The notes under the pieces: model-generated
What the model saw: the letters and a program-made list of their open reading frames with translations, nothing else
Databases searched by the model: none
Told to the model about the DNA's origin: nothing
NCBI GenBank assembly: GCA_035762175.1
Contig: DASTPP010000349.1
Coordinates: forward strand, 1 to 63,437
Reading direction: 5' to 3'
DNA length: 63,437 bases
DNA from: DASTPP01 sp035762175
GTDB taxonomy: Bacteria > Myxococcota_A > Polyangia > Polyangiales > Polyangiaceae
Shown: piece by piece, positions 8,249-16,327 of the stretch
Layout: each line of letters opens with the position of its first letter
Numbering within the stretch: the stretch's first letter is position 1
Made by a program: the position numbers and the translations under genes

Positions 8249-8471
8249 GCCCCCGGGTAACCTCGGGGGCAACGAACGCCCGCGGAAACGGCCCGCAAAG
8301 CCCTGCCGGAGGCAGGGCTACAGCGTCGCGAGCTGCTTCGCTCGCTCGCCCGAGGGGCGAAGCCCGCGGGAGGCCCGGCCCCCGCCGACGGGGCGGGCTT
8401 GGCTCGCCGAATCGGGTCGAGGCCGTGCGGCACGACGGGGCGTCCGCTGACCCCGAGGTTACTCGGGGGCC
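8249..8471. repeat. MITE-like element, copy 2 (about 223 bp)
   Basis: Homologous to 3317-3537. The terminal inverted repeats at 8249-8268 and 8451-8471 agree in about 19 of 20 positions, and each is palindromic around a gtaac/gttac centre. Internal hairpins include gccctgccggaggcagggc. It sits between the converging kinase and lipoprotein genes, 50 bp from nested palindrome copy A. No transposase is encoded, so movement would need an enzyme acting in trans. Confidence 0.8.
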
Positions 8472-8514
8472 AACGCCGCGCTTCGCCCCGCTCGTCTACC
8501 CAAGCCTTCGTGCC

Positions 8515-9129
8515 CTACGGCGAGCCGCACGCCTCGAGGCACTCTGCGAACTCTTCGCAGGGGCCCTTGCACTCTTTCTCTTGGCCTTCGCACTCGTCGG
8601 CGTCGAACTTGGCGGCGAAGCAGGCGACGCACTGGGCGCTCTGCCCCTCGAAGCCCGAGAGCGCGCAGGTGCCGCCGCAGGCCGCCGCGCAGCTCGGCAG
8701 CTCGTCGCTCTCGCACGCGCAGCCTTCGAGCACCTCGAAGAGGCGGTCGGCGTGACGTTCGGGGTACTGCGCGCGGCATTTGGCCTGGCAGCTCTCGACG
8801 GTATCGACCGGGCTGGTGCCGCTCGAGCCCGCCTTGCCCCCGCTCGAGCCCGCCTTGCCTCCGCCCGAGCCCGCCTTGCCCCCGCCCGAGCCCGCGCTGC
8901 CGGGGCTGCCCGCGTTGCCGGCGCCGCCGGAGCCCGAAGCGCCGCCCTCATCGGCCGAGGAGCCGCCCCCGCCGGCGCCCCCCTCACCCCCGGCGCTGCC
9001 TGCCCCTTTCGCTTCGCCGGCGTCTTCGTCGATTTCGAGATCGCCGATGCCCAGCATGCCCTGGCAGCTCGCGAGGGCGAGCCCGAGCCCGAGGGCAAAG
9101 ACGCGACGCCGGGTCGATGAAAGGACCAT
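8515..9129 (-). CDS. Cys-rich lipoprotein with Gly/Ser linker
   Basis: 204 residues. The signal peptide has the lipobox ALASC (Cys about 22). Next comes an acidic patch and a long Gly/Ser/Ala linker (about 40-105) containing several GGGKAGS-type units, then a C-terminal domain (about 110-204) with 14 Cys residues in short spacings (CQAKC, CACE, CAAAC, CVAC, CKGPC). This architecture is common in myxobacterial outer-surface lipoproteins; the function is unknown. The ATG at 9129 is chosen because it directly precedes the signal peptide; the open frame extends further upstream without a better start. The Gly-linker DNA is a short tandem repeat (about 8820-8890) and may vary in length. Confidence 0.8.
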   Translation of the reverse strand: MVLSSTRRRVFALGLGLALASCQGMLGIGDLEIDEDAGEAKGAGSAGGEGGAGGGGSSADEGGASGSGGAGNAGSPGSAGSGGGKAGSGGGKAGSSGGKAGSSGTSPVDTVESCQAKCRAQYPERHADRLFEVLEGCACESDELPSCAAACGGTCALSGFEGQSAQCVACFAAKFDADECEGQEKECKGPCEEFAECLEACGSP

Positions 9130-9496
9130 GCTCTCAGCCAGAAGAAGAAGGGCCCGAGGGGCCGGGCCGGCCAGTCGGAAAGACCCCTTACAAGAATTGC
9201 GCCGGCCTCCAGCGACGCGCGACGAGGCCGAACGCCCGAGCGGGGGTCGGGGCGGCTCCAGCTCGTCAGGCCGTCTTTCTGAGCCGTTCGCGCGCGTTCG
9301 GTGCCGGCCAACCGACGCGGGCGCAAGGGCTGCGCTTCCGCGAGACGGGTGTGCAGGCTCACGCACAAGGCCAGCCATGCTGGGGCACTATGGCCACCTG
9401 GGGCTGGGCTGTGCCGTCCGCCTTACCCGACAGTGGGCGAGCGAGCCGTGCCGGAGGGTCGACCCCTTCGCGCTGGCTCAGCCCCGACCTCGTCCG
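9130..9496. other. Intergenic region, no gene seen
   Basis: 367 bp between the start of the lipoprotein gene (minus) and the stop of the methyltransferase gene (minus). It should hold the promoter of the lipoprotein. Less GC-rich patches occur near 9180-9200 (ccccttacaagaatt) and around 9365-9425. No convincing -35/-10 pair, RNA gene or repeat was identified. Confidence 0.4.
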
Positions 9497-10342
9497 TCAC
9501 GGGCCCGGTGGCCGCGCCTCGCCCGCCAAGAGGGCGGCCACCTCGGGGGTGTAGGCCTCGCCCTCGCCGCGCACGAACCAGGGCGCCTCGACCTCGAGCC
9601 CGCCGGGCTTGGCGGCGAGGGCCTCGACGAAGGCGACGTCGGCGGGCTCGCCCGGGCGAGGGTGCAGCAACTTGAGGCGCTTGGCGACGAGGCCCTGCCG
9701 CCGGAGCGCCTCGAAGAGCTCGCCGAGGGCGGGGGCGGTGAAGGTGACGCAGAGCCGCCCGCCGCGGCCGAGCAGCTGGCGCGCCGAGCGCAGGAGGGCG
9801 TCGAGATCGGCGGGCGTGAGCTGCCTGGCCGCGCGACGGTAGGCGTCGTCGCTCGCGGCGCCGTGCCCTTGCCAGAACCAGGGCGGGTTCGAGACGACGA
9901 GGTCGGCGACGCCGCGACCGAGCTCGGCGTCGAGCCGCGCGGCGTCGGCCTCGACGACGCGCGCGCGCGCCCGCCAGCCTTGGCGCTCGACGTTCTCGCG
10001 GGCGCAGCGCGCGGCGAGGGCGTCGCGCTCGACGAGCGTGAGCGAGGCCGCGGGGCAGTGGTAGCCGACGCAGAGGCCGACGGCGCCGGGGCCCGCGCCG
10101 AGGTCGACGGCGTGGCGGGGCGGCCTTCGCCCCGGGCGCAGGGCGAAGGCGGCGAGCAGGGGCGCCTCGAGGCCGACGCGGTAGCCGCGCGCGGGCTGGG
10201 CGTAGGCGACGCGACCGCCGAGGAGCGTGTCGCGCGTGAGCGGCGGCGCTTCGGGCGGGGGGTCGCCGTCGCGCATGAGCGGCGGCGCTTCGGGCGGGGG
10301 GTCGCCGTCGGGCGGGGCGTCGGGGCGCGGGGGGTTTGCCAT
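9497..10342 (-). CDS. tRNA1(Val) adenine-37 N6-methyltransferase-like protein (TrmN6/YfiC family)
   Basis: 281 residues. Motif I is VDLGAGPGAVGL (about 79-90), the acidic loop is LVERD, and motif IV is VVSNPPWFWQG (about 153). NPPW is the N6-adenine methyltransferase signature in this family, and the T-L-GGRVAY-QP start of the domain matches TrmN6-type enzymes that methylate A37 of tRNA-Val. A role on another RNA or on a protein cannot be excluded. Residues 9-37 contain a 13-residue unit (DGDPPPEAPPL-x-R) in tandem, an extension not typical of the family. The start ATG at 10342 lies inside a 46-bp tandem repeat. The gene is divergent from rnr. Confidence 0.75.
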   Translation of the reverse strand: MANPPRPDAPPDGDPPPEAPPLMRDGDPPPEAPPLTRDTLLGGRVAYAQPARGYRVGLEAPLLAAFALRPGRRPPRHAVDLGAGPGAVGLCVGYHCPAASLTLVERDALAARCARENVERQGWRARARVVEADAARLDAELGRGVADLVVSNPPWFWQGHGAASDDAYRRAARQLTPADLDALLRSARQLLGRGGRLCVTFTAPALGELFEALRRQGLVAKRLKLLHPRPGEPADVAFVEALAAKPGGLEVEAPWFVRGEGEAYTPEVAALLAGEARPPGP

Positions 10343-10430
10343 GGGGGCGGGCGCGAAAAAGCCGCTCGGAGCGTCGGGGGTTTGCCACCGGGGCGGGCGC
10401 GGAAAAGCCGCTCGGAGCGTCGGGGGTTTT
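10315..10430. repeat. 46-bp tandem repeat around the trmN6-like start
   Basis: The clearest unit is 10361-10406 (gccgctcggagcgtcggggg plus gtttgcca and a gggcgggcgcg block). It recurs partly at 10407-10430 and, for its second half, at about 10328-10360. The unit carries the sequence at the methyltransferase start codon, so the promoter/leader between this gene and rnr has been duplicated. A 39-bp repeat inside the coding start (about 10227-10305) abuts it. Confidence 0.7.
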
Positions 10431-10494
10431 ACGCTAGGGTGCCCGCCGGCGGCGAGCGTAGCTTCGCCGAGCGGGGCGCCCGAGTCGAACGAAC

Positions 10495-12366
10495 ATGGCC
10501 AAGATGCGTGGCAGAGTTTCCGTACACCCCCGGGGCTTCGGCTTTCTCGAGCTCGAGGGGCGGCCCGGCATGGTCGCCTTCATCGCGCCGCCCGACCTGA
10601 ACCCGTTTCTCTCGGGCGACGTGGTGAACGCGTCGGTCGTGCCGGCCGAGGGGGGGCGCTACGGCGCGACCGAGCTCGAGCTGGTCGAGCGGCGCCGCAC
10701 CGAGCTCTTCGGCACCCTGCTCTACCGGGCCAAGAAGCCCTTTTTGCACACCGACCGGCAGGTGGCGAACACCGACTGGGCGCTCGGCGAGTCGGCCGGG
10801 GCCGAGCGCTTCCGCGAGGGCGCGCCGCTCGTCGCGCGGCTCGGGCCCTCGGGGCTCGGCGAGGTGCGCCCGCTCGAGGCGGGCGAAGACCCCGGGCTCG
10901 TGCGCATTCTGGTGCGGCACGGGGTGCGCACGCGCTACGAAGAGTCGCTCGTGCGCGAGGCCGAGCGCGCGACCTTCTCGGCCGACGCCGAGGGCCGGCG
11001 CGACCTGCGCCACCTGACGACGCTGACCATCGACGCGGCCTCGACCCGCGACATCGACGACGCGCTCGCGGTGCTGCCGGCGGGGCCCGACGGGGCGCTG
11101 CGCGTCTTCGTCTCGATCGCCGACGTCGACGCGTTCGTGCCCGCCGGCTCGCCCCTCGACCACGAGGCGCGGGCGCGCGCGACGAGCGTCTACCTCTCGG
11201 GGCACGTGGTGCCGATGTTCCCGCCGCGGCTGTCGGACGACGCGATCAGCCTCGTCGAGGGGCGCGAGCGGCCGGCGATGACGGTCGAGCTGCGCATCGA
11301 CGACGAGGGGGTGCTCACCTCGGTCGACATCTACCCGAGCCTCATCGCCTCGCGGGCGCGCCTCACGTACGACCAGGTGGCCGCCTACTTCGCGACGGGC
11401 GAGCCCGGCACGATGAGCGACGAGGTGCGGGCGGCGCTGCGCTGGCTGCGCACGGCGGCCGCGCGCCTGTCGACGGTGCGCGCGGCGCGCGGCGGCGTCG
11501 AGCTGTTGCGCGAAGAGACCTCCGTCACCTGGGACGCCAACACCAACGAGCCGACGGGCTTCGCCCTGCGCACCGACACCGAGGCGCACAAGCTGATCGA
11601 GCGGCTGATGGTGGCGGCCAACGAGGCGGTGGCGAGGTGGCTGGTCGACCGGGGCCTGCCGGGCATCTTCCGGGTGCACGACGAGCCCGACCCCGACCGC
11701 GTGCGCCTGCTCGCCACGTTCGCCCAGAACTTCGGCTTCGAGTCGGGCCTGGGCCGCCGGCTGAGCCCGCGGGGCCTGGCCGCCTTCGAGGCGCAGTTCC
11801 GCAAGTCGCCGCAGGCGCCGGCGATTCGCACGGCGCTCGCCAACGTGCTGCCGCCCGCGCGCTACACGCCCGACTTCGGCCCGCACTTCGGGCTGGCCGC
11901 GCCGCTCTACCTGCACTTCACCTCGCCCATCCGGCGTTATGCTGATCTCACGGTGCACCGGGTGGTCAAGGCGTACCTCAAGGGCAAGCGCGACTTCGAC
12001 CGGAACGACGCCTCGTGGCACTCGCTCGCCGAGCACCTGCAGCGCACGAGCGTCGCGGCCGACAAGGCCGAGCGCGACCGGCTGCACGCGCTCGCCGCCC
12101 GCATCTTCGCCAGCCGCCTGGGCGAGACCTTCGTCGGGCGCGTGGTCGCGGTCAAACCCTTCGGCCTCGTCGTGCAGCTCGACGGCACGGGGGTGACGGC
12201 GATTCTCGCCACCGAGACCCTGCCCCGCGGCCCCTACCGGCTCGAGCCCGAGGCCCAGGCGCTCGTCGGCCCCGAGGCCCGCTACACCATCGGTCAGCGC
12301 TTCGAGGTGGTCGTCACCGCGGCGAACGAAGAGATGGCCCGCATCGACGTGGCCCTGGCGCGCTGA
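10495..12366 (+). CDS. rnr: Ribonuclease R (RNase II/R family 3'-5' exoribonuclease)
   Basis: 623 residues. N-terminal OB/cold-shock-like domains (about 1-150) start MRGRVSVHPRGFGFLEL. The RNB catalytic domain (about 175-520) has the metal-binding signature TIDAASTRDIDDAL and the family motif HFTSPIRRYADLTVHR. A C-terminal S1 domain (about 545-620) contains TFVGRVVAVKPFGLVVQL. The enzyme degrades structured RNA from the 3' end, one nucleotide at a time. At 623 residues it is shorter than E. coli RNase R (about 813), lacking the long N-terminal helix-turn-helix and C-terminal basic tail; it is nearer RNase II in size, but the motifs fit the RNase R branch. Its last 73 bp overlap the convergent small gene ending at 12294. 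Confidence 0.93.
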   Translation: MAKMRGRVSVHPRGFGFLELEGRPGMVAFIAPPDLNPFLSGDVVNASVVPAEGGRYGATELELVERRRTELFGTLLYRAKKPFLHTDRQVANTDWALGESAGAERFREGAPLVARLGPSGLGEVRPLEAGEDPGLVRILVRHGVRTRYEESLVREAERATFSADAEGRRDLRHLTTLTIDAASTRDIDDALAVLPAGPDGALRVFVSIADVDAFVPAGSPLDHEARARATSVYLSGHVVPMFPPRLSDDAISLVEGRERPAMTVELRIDDEGVLTSVDIYPSLIASRARLTYDQVAAYFATGEPGTMSDEVRAALRWLRTAAARLSTVRAARGGVELLREETSVTWDANTNEPTGFALRTDTEAHKLIERLMVAANEAVARWLVDRGLPGIFRVHDEPDPDRVRLLATFAQNFGFESGLGRRLSPRGLAAFEAQFRKSPQAPAIRTALANVLPPARYTPDFGPHFGLAAPLYLHFTSPIRRYADLTVHRVVKAYLKGKRDFDRNDASWHSLAEHLQRTSVAADKAERDRLHALAARIFASRLGETFVGRVVAVKPFGLVVQLDGTGVTAILATETLPRGPYRLEPEAQALVGPEARYTIGQRFEVVVTAANEEMARIDVALAR

Positions 12367-12593
12367 ACGGCCCGGAAGGCGTCGAGCGAGACGACGTTCG
12401 CGGCGGCGGCCCCCTCGGCGCTCGGCGCAGGCGCCCCGCGGCGGCCCGCGCGCCGCACCAACTCGTCGCTCAAGTGCCCGCCGGCCTCGAGGTCGGCCGC
12501 GCGCGCCCGCCGCGCGAGCTCGGCCGCGCTGGGGCCCTCTGCCGGCTGGGCGGGAGAAATGCCGTCGAGCGCAAGGAACGTCGGAGGAGTCAT
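12294..12593 (-). CDS. Small hypothetical protein overlapping the rnr 3' end
   Basis: 99 residues, predicted soluble. It starts MTPPTFLALDG, has a charged helical stretch with SAAELARRARAADLEAGG, a second stretch NVVSLDAFRAVQRARA, and a basic C-terminus. No family is recognised. The case for a real gene is a good Shine-Dalgarno (aagaggaa) 5-8 bp upstream of tandem ATGs at 12596 and 12593, plus a lower-GC promoter-like region upstream. Against it, the last 73 bp are antisense to rnr and the product is short. If expressed, the convergent overlap could allow antisense effects on rnr mRNA. Confidence 0.5.
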   Translation of the reverse strand: MTPPTFLALDGISPAQPAEGPSAAELARRARAADLEAGGHLSDELVRRAGRRGAPAPSAEGAAAANVVSLDAFRAVQRARATSMRAISSFAAVTTTSKR

Positions 12594-13548
12594 CATGGGG
12601 TTCCTCTTCACTTCAAGCGCCGCGCCAACGACAAATCAAACGCAACGGCACGGCGGCTAGCGGGCTTAAGATCACAAGGACAACAAGGCTTGGTGGTTGC
12701 TGGTTGCCCCCCCGCTTGCCTCGGGAAACGAACCTAATTCGGCCAGCAAACGATAAAGCCACGAATCGAAATCTATCACAAGCGCGCGCGCGACTTAGAA
12801 AACCGCCTCGAGCTCGACTTATTTTTTTTCTGTGGCCTTCGCGCACATCACATTCGGCACGAGGGGCATTGCGCCACGGTGCGGCAGGCTCTCCCGCGTC
12901 TTGACGCGCGCCAGGCCCGCAAGATTTGCGCGCTGCGCGCAGCCGACGCGTCAGGCCGAAGCTCGGCCGGAGCAAGGCGGACTCGAGCGCTGCCTTCGGG
13001 GGGCTTGCGCCCCGGCCGCGGCCGCGTCGTCGCAAAGAACGCTCGATAGCCGCCGCAAGCCGCCCTGGGTTCGTAGACCGTACGACTAGTACTACCCCCA
13101 GGCTGGTCGGTTTCGGTGTGCTCTTCGAATACCTCGAGCCGGGCCCGCCCTCACGGCAGGGCAGGGCAAGGCGCAGGGGTGCGATGAACTGAAGCGGTCA
13201 TCACATTACGGCTCTCTGCACGCCGAGCGACGCGCCGCACCGCGCTACTACCATCCGCCCGAGCCTGCCCCCGGCCCCGTACCCTCGCCAAGGCCTGGCG
13301 AGGCTGCGGCGTGGGGGCCATTGCTGGCCGCAGCAGGCAGGGATGGTATAAGATCGCCGAGCCCAACGCCCCTGACGAAGCCGTTGTTCAGGCTCGACCG
13401 GGGGTTGTCCTCGGCACTCTAAAGGGTTCTCCGCAGCCCGACCCGCTCCAGCGAGCGCCGCTTGCCCGACCGCTCCCCCGCGCGCCGCCGGCAGAGGGTC
13501 CGCCGGCAGCAATGCCCCTCGAGCGACGCGGGCGCATCGGGGTGGGCG

Positions 13549-13691
13549 CTGGCGGGCGCGCGGGTCAGTCGTGCCGGGGCAGCCGCGGGCGGGCGCGAGA
13601 TCGGTCGCACCGAGGTAGCCGCGGGCGGGCACGAGGTCAGTCGCGCCGGGGCAGCCGCGGGCGGGCACGAGGTCAGTCGCGCCGGGCAGCC
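13549..13691. repeat. 36-bp tandem repeat, four units
   Basis: Units begin at about 13549, 13585, 13621 and 13657. The two last copies are nearly identical (gcgggcgggcacgaggtcag plus tcgcgccggggcagcc); the first two are diverged. Units are directly adjacent with no spacers, so it is not a CRISPR array. Noncoding as far as can be seen. Confidence 0.85.
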
Positions 13692-13776
13692 CGCGAGCGG
13701 GCGCGCGGCCGGGCAGCTTGACAGGGCGCCCGTCGTGGCAATGATGCCGCACTGGCGGGCCGAAGCGTTTCGGTTA

Positions 13777-13806
13777 CCGTAACTATAACGGCCCTAAGGT
13801 ATCGAA
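13777..13806 (+). other. Island nearly identical to 23S rRNA helix 69 region (I-CeuI target-like)
   Basis: Bases 13777-13806 read ccgtaactataacggccc followed by taaggtatcgaa. Against the universal bacterial 23S sequence around helix 69 this has two differences (c for t, t for g). It includes the I-CeuI homing site with 24 of 26 positions. The flanks do not match 23S rRNA in any extended way; weak ordered matches downstream (ccgagactc at 13817-13825) may be chance. No rRNA operon is present. Confidence 0.6.
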
Positions 13807-13998
13807 CTCGGGCGACCGAGACTCGAGAGCGGCCTGGTCTCTCGCAGACGAAAGCCGCGTTCCCGCTGCCGGTCGGCTCACGCCGGCCGGTGAGAGAGGC
13901 GCCGAGACGCGCCCCCTTGTCCGCCACTTCTTCGCCGCCCTCCGCTCACTGCGGGGGGCGGCGAAGTCGTTTGGGGCGTTCGCCGAGCGCTTTTGGGG

Positions 13999-14180
13999 GC
14001 TCACGCCGGGGCGCATCGCGGGGGGGTGCGCCCTGTCGTCTTCGCGGGCTCAGGCGGGCGGGCGCGCCCTGTCGTCTTCGCGGGCTCACGCCGGGGGGGC
14101 GCGCCCCGTCGTCTTCGCGGGCTCACGCCGGGGGGGGCGCGCTCCGTCGTCTTCGCGGGCTCACGCCGGGGCCCAGGCGA
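13999..14180. repeat. 36-38-bp tandem repeat upstream of the AlkZ-related gene
   Basis: Units begin near 14000 (longer variant), 14049, 14085, 14122 and 14160. Each has a ctcacgccgggg-type start, a cgcgccc middle and the constant end tgtcgtcttcgcggg or ccgtcgtcttcgcggg. The array ends about 70 bp before the start at 14252 and would be part of that gene's promoter/leader region. Confidence 0.85.
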
Positions 14181-14251
14181 GGGGGCGTGCCCCGGCGTCA
14201 CGTTCGGGGGGGCGGGCGGCGGGCCGGCGCCCGCGCGCTATGCTTCGGGCC

Positions 14252-15064
14252 ATGCGCGTCGGCGGAAAGCCCCTCGCCGCCGCCGTCGACGCGATCGATC
14301 GGCGGGGCGTGCTCTTGCTCTACCCGCTCGCGAACCGGCCCGACCCGCCCTCGCTCTGGGGCGTGCTGCACCCGCGCGCGGCGATGCGCTGGGCCTGGGA
14401 CGAAACCGGCGATGACCGGGTCGTCGAGCTCTGGCACCTGCGCGGCCGGCTCGCCGAAGACCGGCGGGTGGTCTACACGAAGTGGTTCCGGGGCCGCGCG
14501 ACCTTCGTTTCTCGGCCGGTCTTCCGGGCGCTGCTTTCGGCCGTGCGCGCCGCGCGCCCGCCCGAGCAAGGCCTCTCGCCCGAGGCCCGCGCGCTGCTCG
14601 AGCTGCTCGAAGAGAGCTCGCCGCGCTCGACCCGCGAGCTGCGCCGCGGCGCCGGGCTCGAGGGCAAGCTGCTCGAGCGCGCGTTCGTGCGGGCGATGAG
14701 CGAGCTCTGGTCGCGCCTGCTCGTCGTCGGCGCGGGCGAGGTCGACGACGGCGCCTTCCCCTCGCTCGCCGTGGGGGCGACGCGCCTGCTCTACGAAGAC
14801 CTCTACGACGAGTCGGCCCGCCCCGACCGCCCCTCGCGGGCCGACGACGAGGCGCGCCTCGCGCGGGCGCTCGGGGCCTCGCCGGCGCTGCGGCGGGCCT
14901 TCGACGCGACGATGGCGTCGCTCGGGGCGGCGCCCCCGCGGCCATCGCCACCGGAGCCCGCTCGCCCGTCGACGGCGGGGCGGCGGGCGCCGGCGCGTCA
15001 CTCGTCGTCGGGGGGCGCCTCGGCGGCCGCGCCCCGCGTCACCTTGCGGAAGAGCAGCAGGTAG
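14252..15064 (+). CDS. AlkZ-related / winged-helix protein
   Basis: 270 residues. The N-terminal half contains GVLLLYPLANRPDPPSLWGVL, a W-x-W pair, ELWHLRGRLAED and VVYTKWFRGRATFVS. This pattern (short-chain entry, P-S-LW, then a Y-x-K-x-x-RG-x-TF-S segment) is what I associate with proteins annotated AlkZ-related, which have winged-helix folds like the interstrand-crosslink glycosylase AlkZ/YcaQ. The residues for DNA glycosylase activity were not verified. A helical middle (120-205) is followed by a disordered Pro/Ala-rich tail, the last 22 codons of which overlap the convergent methyltransferase gene. Start ATG 14252 preferred over 14240 as it abuts the conserved domain. Confidence 0.6.
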   Translation: MRVGGKPLAAAVDAIDRRGVLLLYPLANRPDPPSLWGVLHPRAAMRWAWDETGDDRVVELWHLRGRLAEDRRVVYTKWFRGRATFVSRPVFRALLSAVRAARPPEQGLSPEARALLELLEESSPRSTRELRRGAGLEGKLLERAFVRAMSELWSRLLVVGAGEVDDGAFPSLAVGATRLLYEDLYDESARPDRPSRADDEARLARALGASPALRRAFDATMASLGAAPPRPSPPEPARPSTAGRRAPARHSSSGGASAAAPRVTLRKSSR

Positions 15065-16290
15065 TTGAAGCCGCGCAGAAAGAAGTCGCCCTCGTCGGCG
15101 GCGCGGCGGTAGTTGCCCATCTCGAGGGTGCGGTTGTGGCGCACGACGGCGACGACGTCGACGGGCCGCAAGAGCTCGCGCGCGGCGGCGAAGAGCTCGA
15201 AGCCGAGCGGGTAGAAGCCGCGGCCCTTCTGGAAGACGTCGCAGACGTAGATGGCGAGCACGCCCCCCTCGCGCAGGACGCGCGCGGCCTCGGCGATGAC
15301 CAGGCGCATGGCGCGCTGGTAGCGCCCGTCGGGCTTGAGCTTGCCGAGGCAGCGCGGGTCGTCGGAGTAATCGAGGTTGTCGGCGTAGGGCGGGTCCATG
15401 AAGACGAGATCGACCTTGCCCTGCTTGAGGGGCAGGCTGCGCGCGTCGGCCTGCGCGATGTCGGACCGGGCGGGCGCGAGGTCGAAGCCGAGGCCCCTGC
15501 GCTCGAGATCGGCGCAGACGTCGAGCGTCGTGCCGCTGCCGCAGAAGGGGTCGACGACGAGGGCGCCCGGCTCGGTGAAGCGGTGCAGGACGTTCCAGAT
15601 GACGTAGGAGGGGGTGGCGCCCCGGTAGGCCTGGCTGCCCTGCTCTCGGTCGCCGTAGTGCTGCGAGGGGTAGTCCCAGAGGGTGGTCACCTGGGGCACG
15701 AGCGGGGGCTTGCGCAGCGGGGCGCCGCGCAACGTGGGGGGCGGCAGCGAGGCGCCGCGCAGCGTGGGGGGCACTTGCGAGGCGTGGCGGGCCCCGCGTG
15801 GCGCGGGCGGCGTCGGCGAGGCATGCGCCCCACGTTGCGCGGGCGGCGTCGGCGAGGCATGGGCCCCACGTTGCGCGGGCGGCGCCGGCGAAGCATGGGC
15901 CCCACGTTGCGCGGGCGGCGTCGGCGAGGCGTGGGCCCCGCGTGGCGCGGGCGGCGCCGGCGAGGCGTGGGCCCCACGTTGCGCGGGCGGCGTCGGCGAG
16001 GGGCGGCCGGCGCGGCGGGCGGCGGGCGGCGGCGAGGGGTAGCCCGGCGGGGCCTCGGGCGGGGCGTAGGCGGCGGGGGGCTCGGACGGGGCGCGCGGGG
16101 GGCGGGCGCCGGGCGAGCCGTCGCGGGGCCGGGCGTGGGGGGCCGGGGGCGCGGGGGGATGGGGCGCGCGGCGGGGCGGGCCCGGCGCTCGGAGGGGGTC
16201 ATGGCGAGGCCCTGGTGGGTGGGCCGGGGGGGGGTCGCCGCCGCGGCGCGGGCGACGGGGCTGGGAGGGCATGACTCGTTTGCTTGTCAT
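14998..16290 (-). CDS. DNA methyltransferase with repetitive Pro/Ala-rich N-terminus
   Basis: 430 residues. The catalytic domain fills the C-terminal 230 residues: VTTLWDYPSQHYG, an entry segment GATPSYVIWNVLHRF, the AdoMet motif VVDPFCGSGTTLDVC, and the catalytic motif LVFMDPPYADNLDYSDDP. DPPY indicates transfer to an exocyclic amino group (N6-adenine or N4-cytosine). The order AdoMet motif before DPPY, with no separate target domain, is unlike classical beta-class restriction methylases, and no restriction gene is adjacent, so it may be an orphan regulator of DNA methylation or act on RNA. Residues about 15-200 are disordered, with a 13-residue unit (AQRGAHASPTPP-type) repeated about six times. 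Start ATG 16290 or 16272; 37 bp from the divergent lipoprotein gene. Confidence 0.8.
   Translation of the reverse strand: MTSKRVMPSQPRRPRRGGDPPPAHPPGPRHDPLRAPGPPRRAPHPPAPPAPHARPRDGSPGARPPRAPSEPPAAYAPPEAPPGYPSPPPAARRAGRPSPTPPAQRGAHASPAPPAPRGAHASPTPPAQRGAHASPAPPAQRGAHASPTPPAQRGAHASPTPPAPRGARHASQVPPTLRGASLPPPTLRGAPLRKPPLVPQVTTLWDYPSQHYGDREQGSQAYRGATPSYVIWNVLHRFTEPGALVVDPFCGSGTTLDVCADLERRGLGFDLAPARSDIAQADARSLPLKQGKVDLVFMDPPYADNLDYSDDPRCLGKLKPDGRYQRAMRLVIAEAARVLREGGVLAIYVCDVFQKGRGFYPLGFELFAAARELLRPVDVVAVVRHNRTLEMGNYRRAADEGDFFLRGFNYLLLFRKVTRGAAAEAPPDDE
15785..16010. repeat. 39-bp coding tandem repeat in the methyltransferase gene
   Basis: About six copies of a unit containing gcgcgggcggcgtcggcgag followed by gcatgggccccacgtt on the plus strand. 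They are read on the minus strand as A-(Q/P)-RGAHASP-(T/A)-PP. Copies alternate between two variants, indicating expansion by unequal exchange or slippage, so the length is likely to vary between strains. Confidence 0.85.
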
Positions 16291-16327
16291 GGGGCCGGTT
16301 TTCTGGCCATAGAGCCTACCAGCCCGG

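Larger units (their letters stand above)
12594..14251. other. 1.6-kb gene-free region
   Basis: No open frame here has a plausible start plus protein-like composition. The first 250 bp are clearly AT-richer (including a run of eight T at 12824-12831) and probably contain the promoter of the small minus-strand gene and possibly a remnant of foreign DNA. Near 13340 the sequence gggatggtataagatcg resembles a -10 region, with nothing obvious behind it. Two tandem arrays (13549-13691 and 13999-14180) and a 23S-like island (13777-13806) are listed separately. Confidence 0.5.

Noticed and set aside
12613..13035. 140-codon minus-strand frame in the AT-richer part of the gene-free region
   Set aside because: No start signal, Arg-rich mixed composition and no recognisable motif; probably chance.
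2600..13100. Possible dispersed repeat around actagtac (2608 and 13084)
   Set aside because: Similarity extends over only about 20 bp with gaps; too weak to call.
13549..13691. Possible CRISPR array
   Set aside because: The 36-bp units are directly adjacent without unique spacers, and no cas gene is present. The same holds for the 28-, 37- and 48-bp arrays.
13201..13752. 183-codon minus-strand frame over the 36-bp array
   Set aside because: The predicted protein is only the repeat (RGCPGATDLVPA type) plus low-complexity sequence; no ribosome-binding site.
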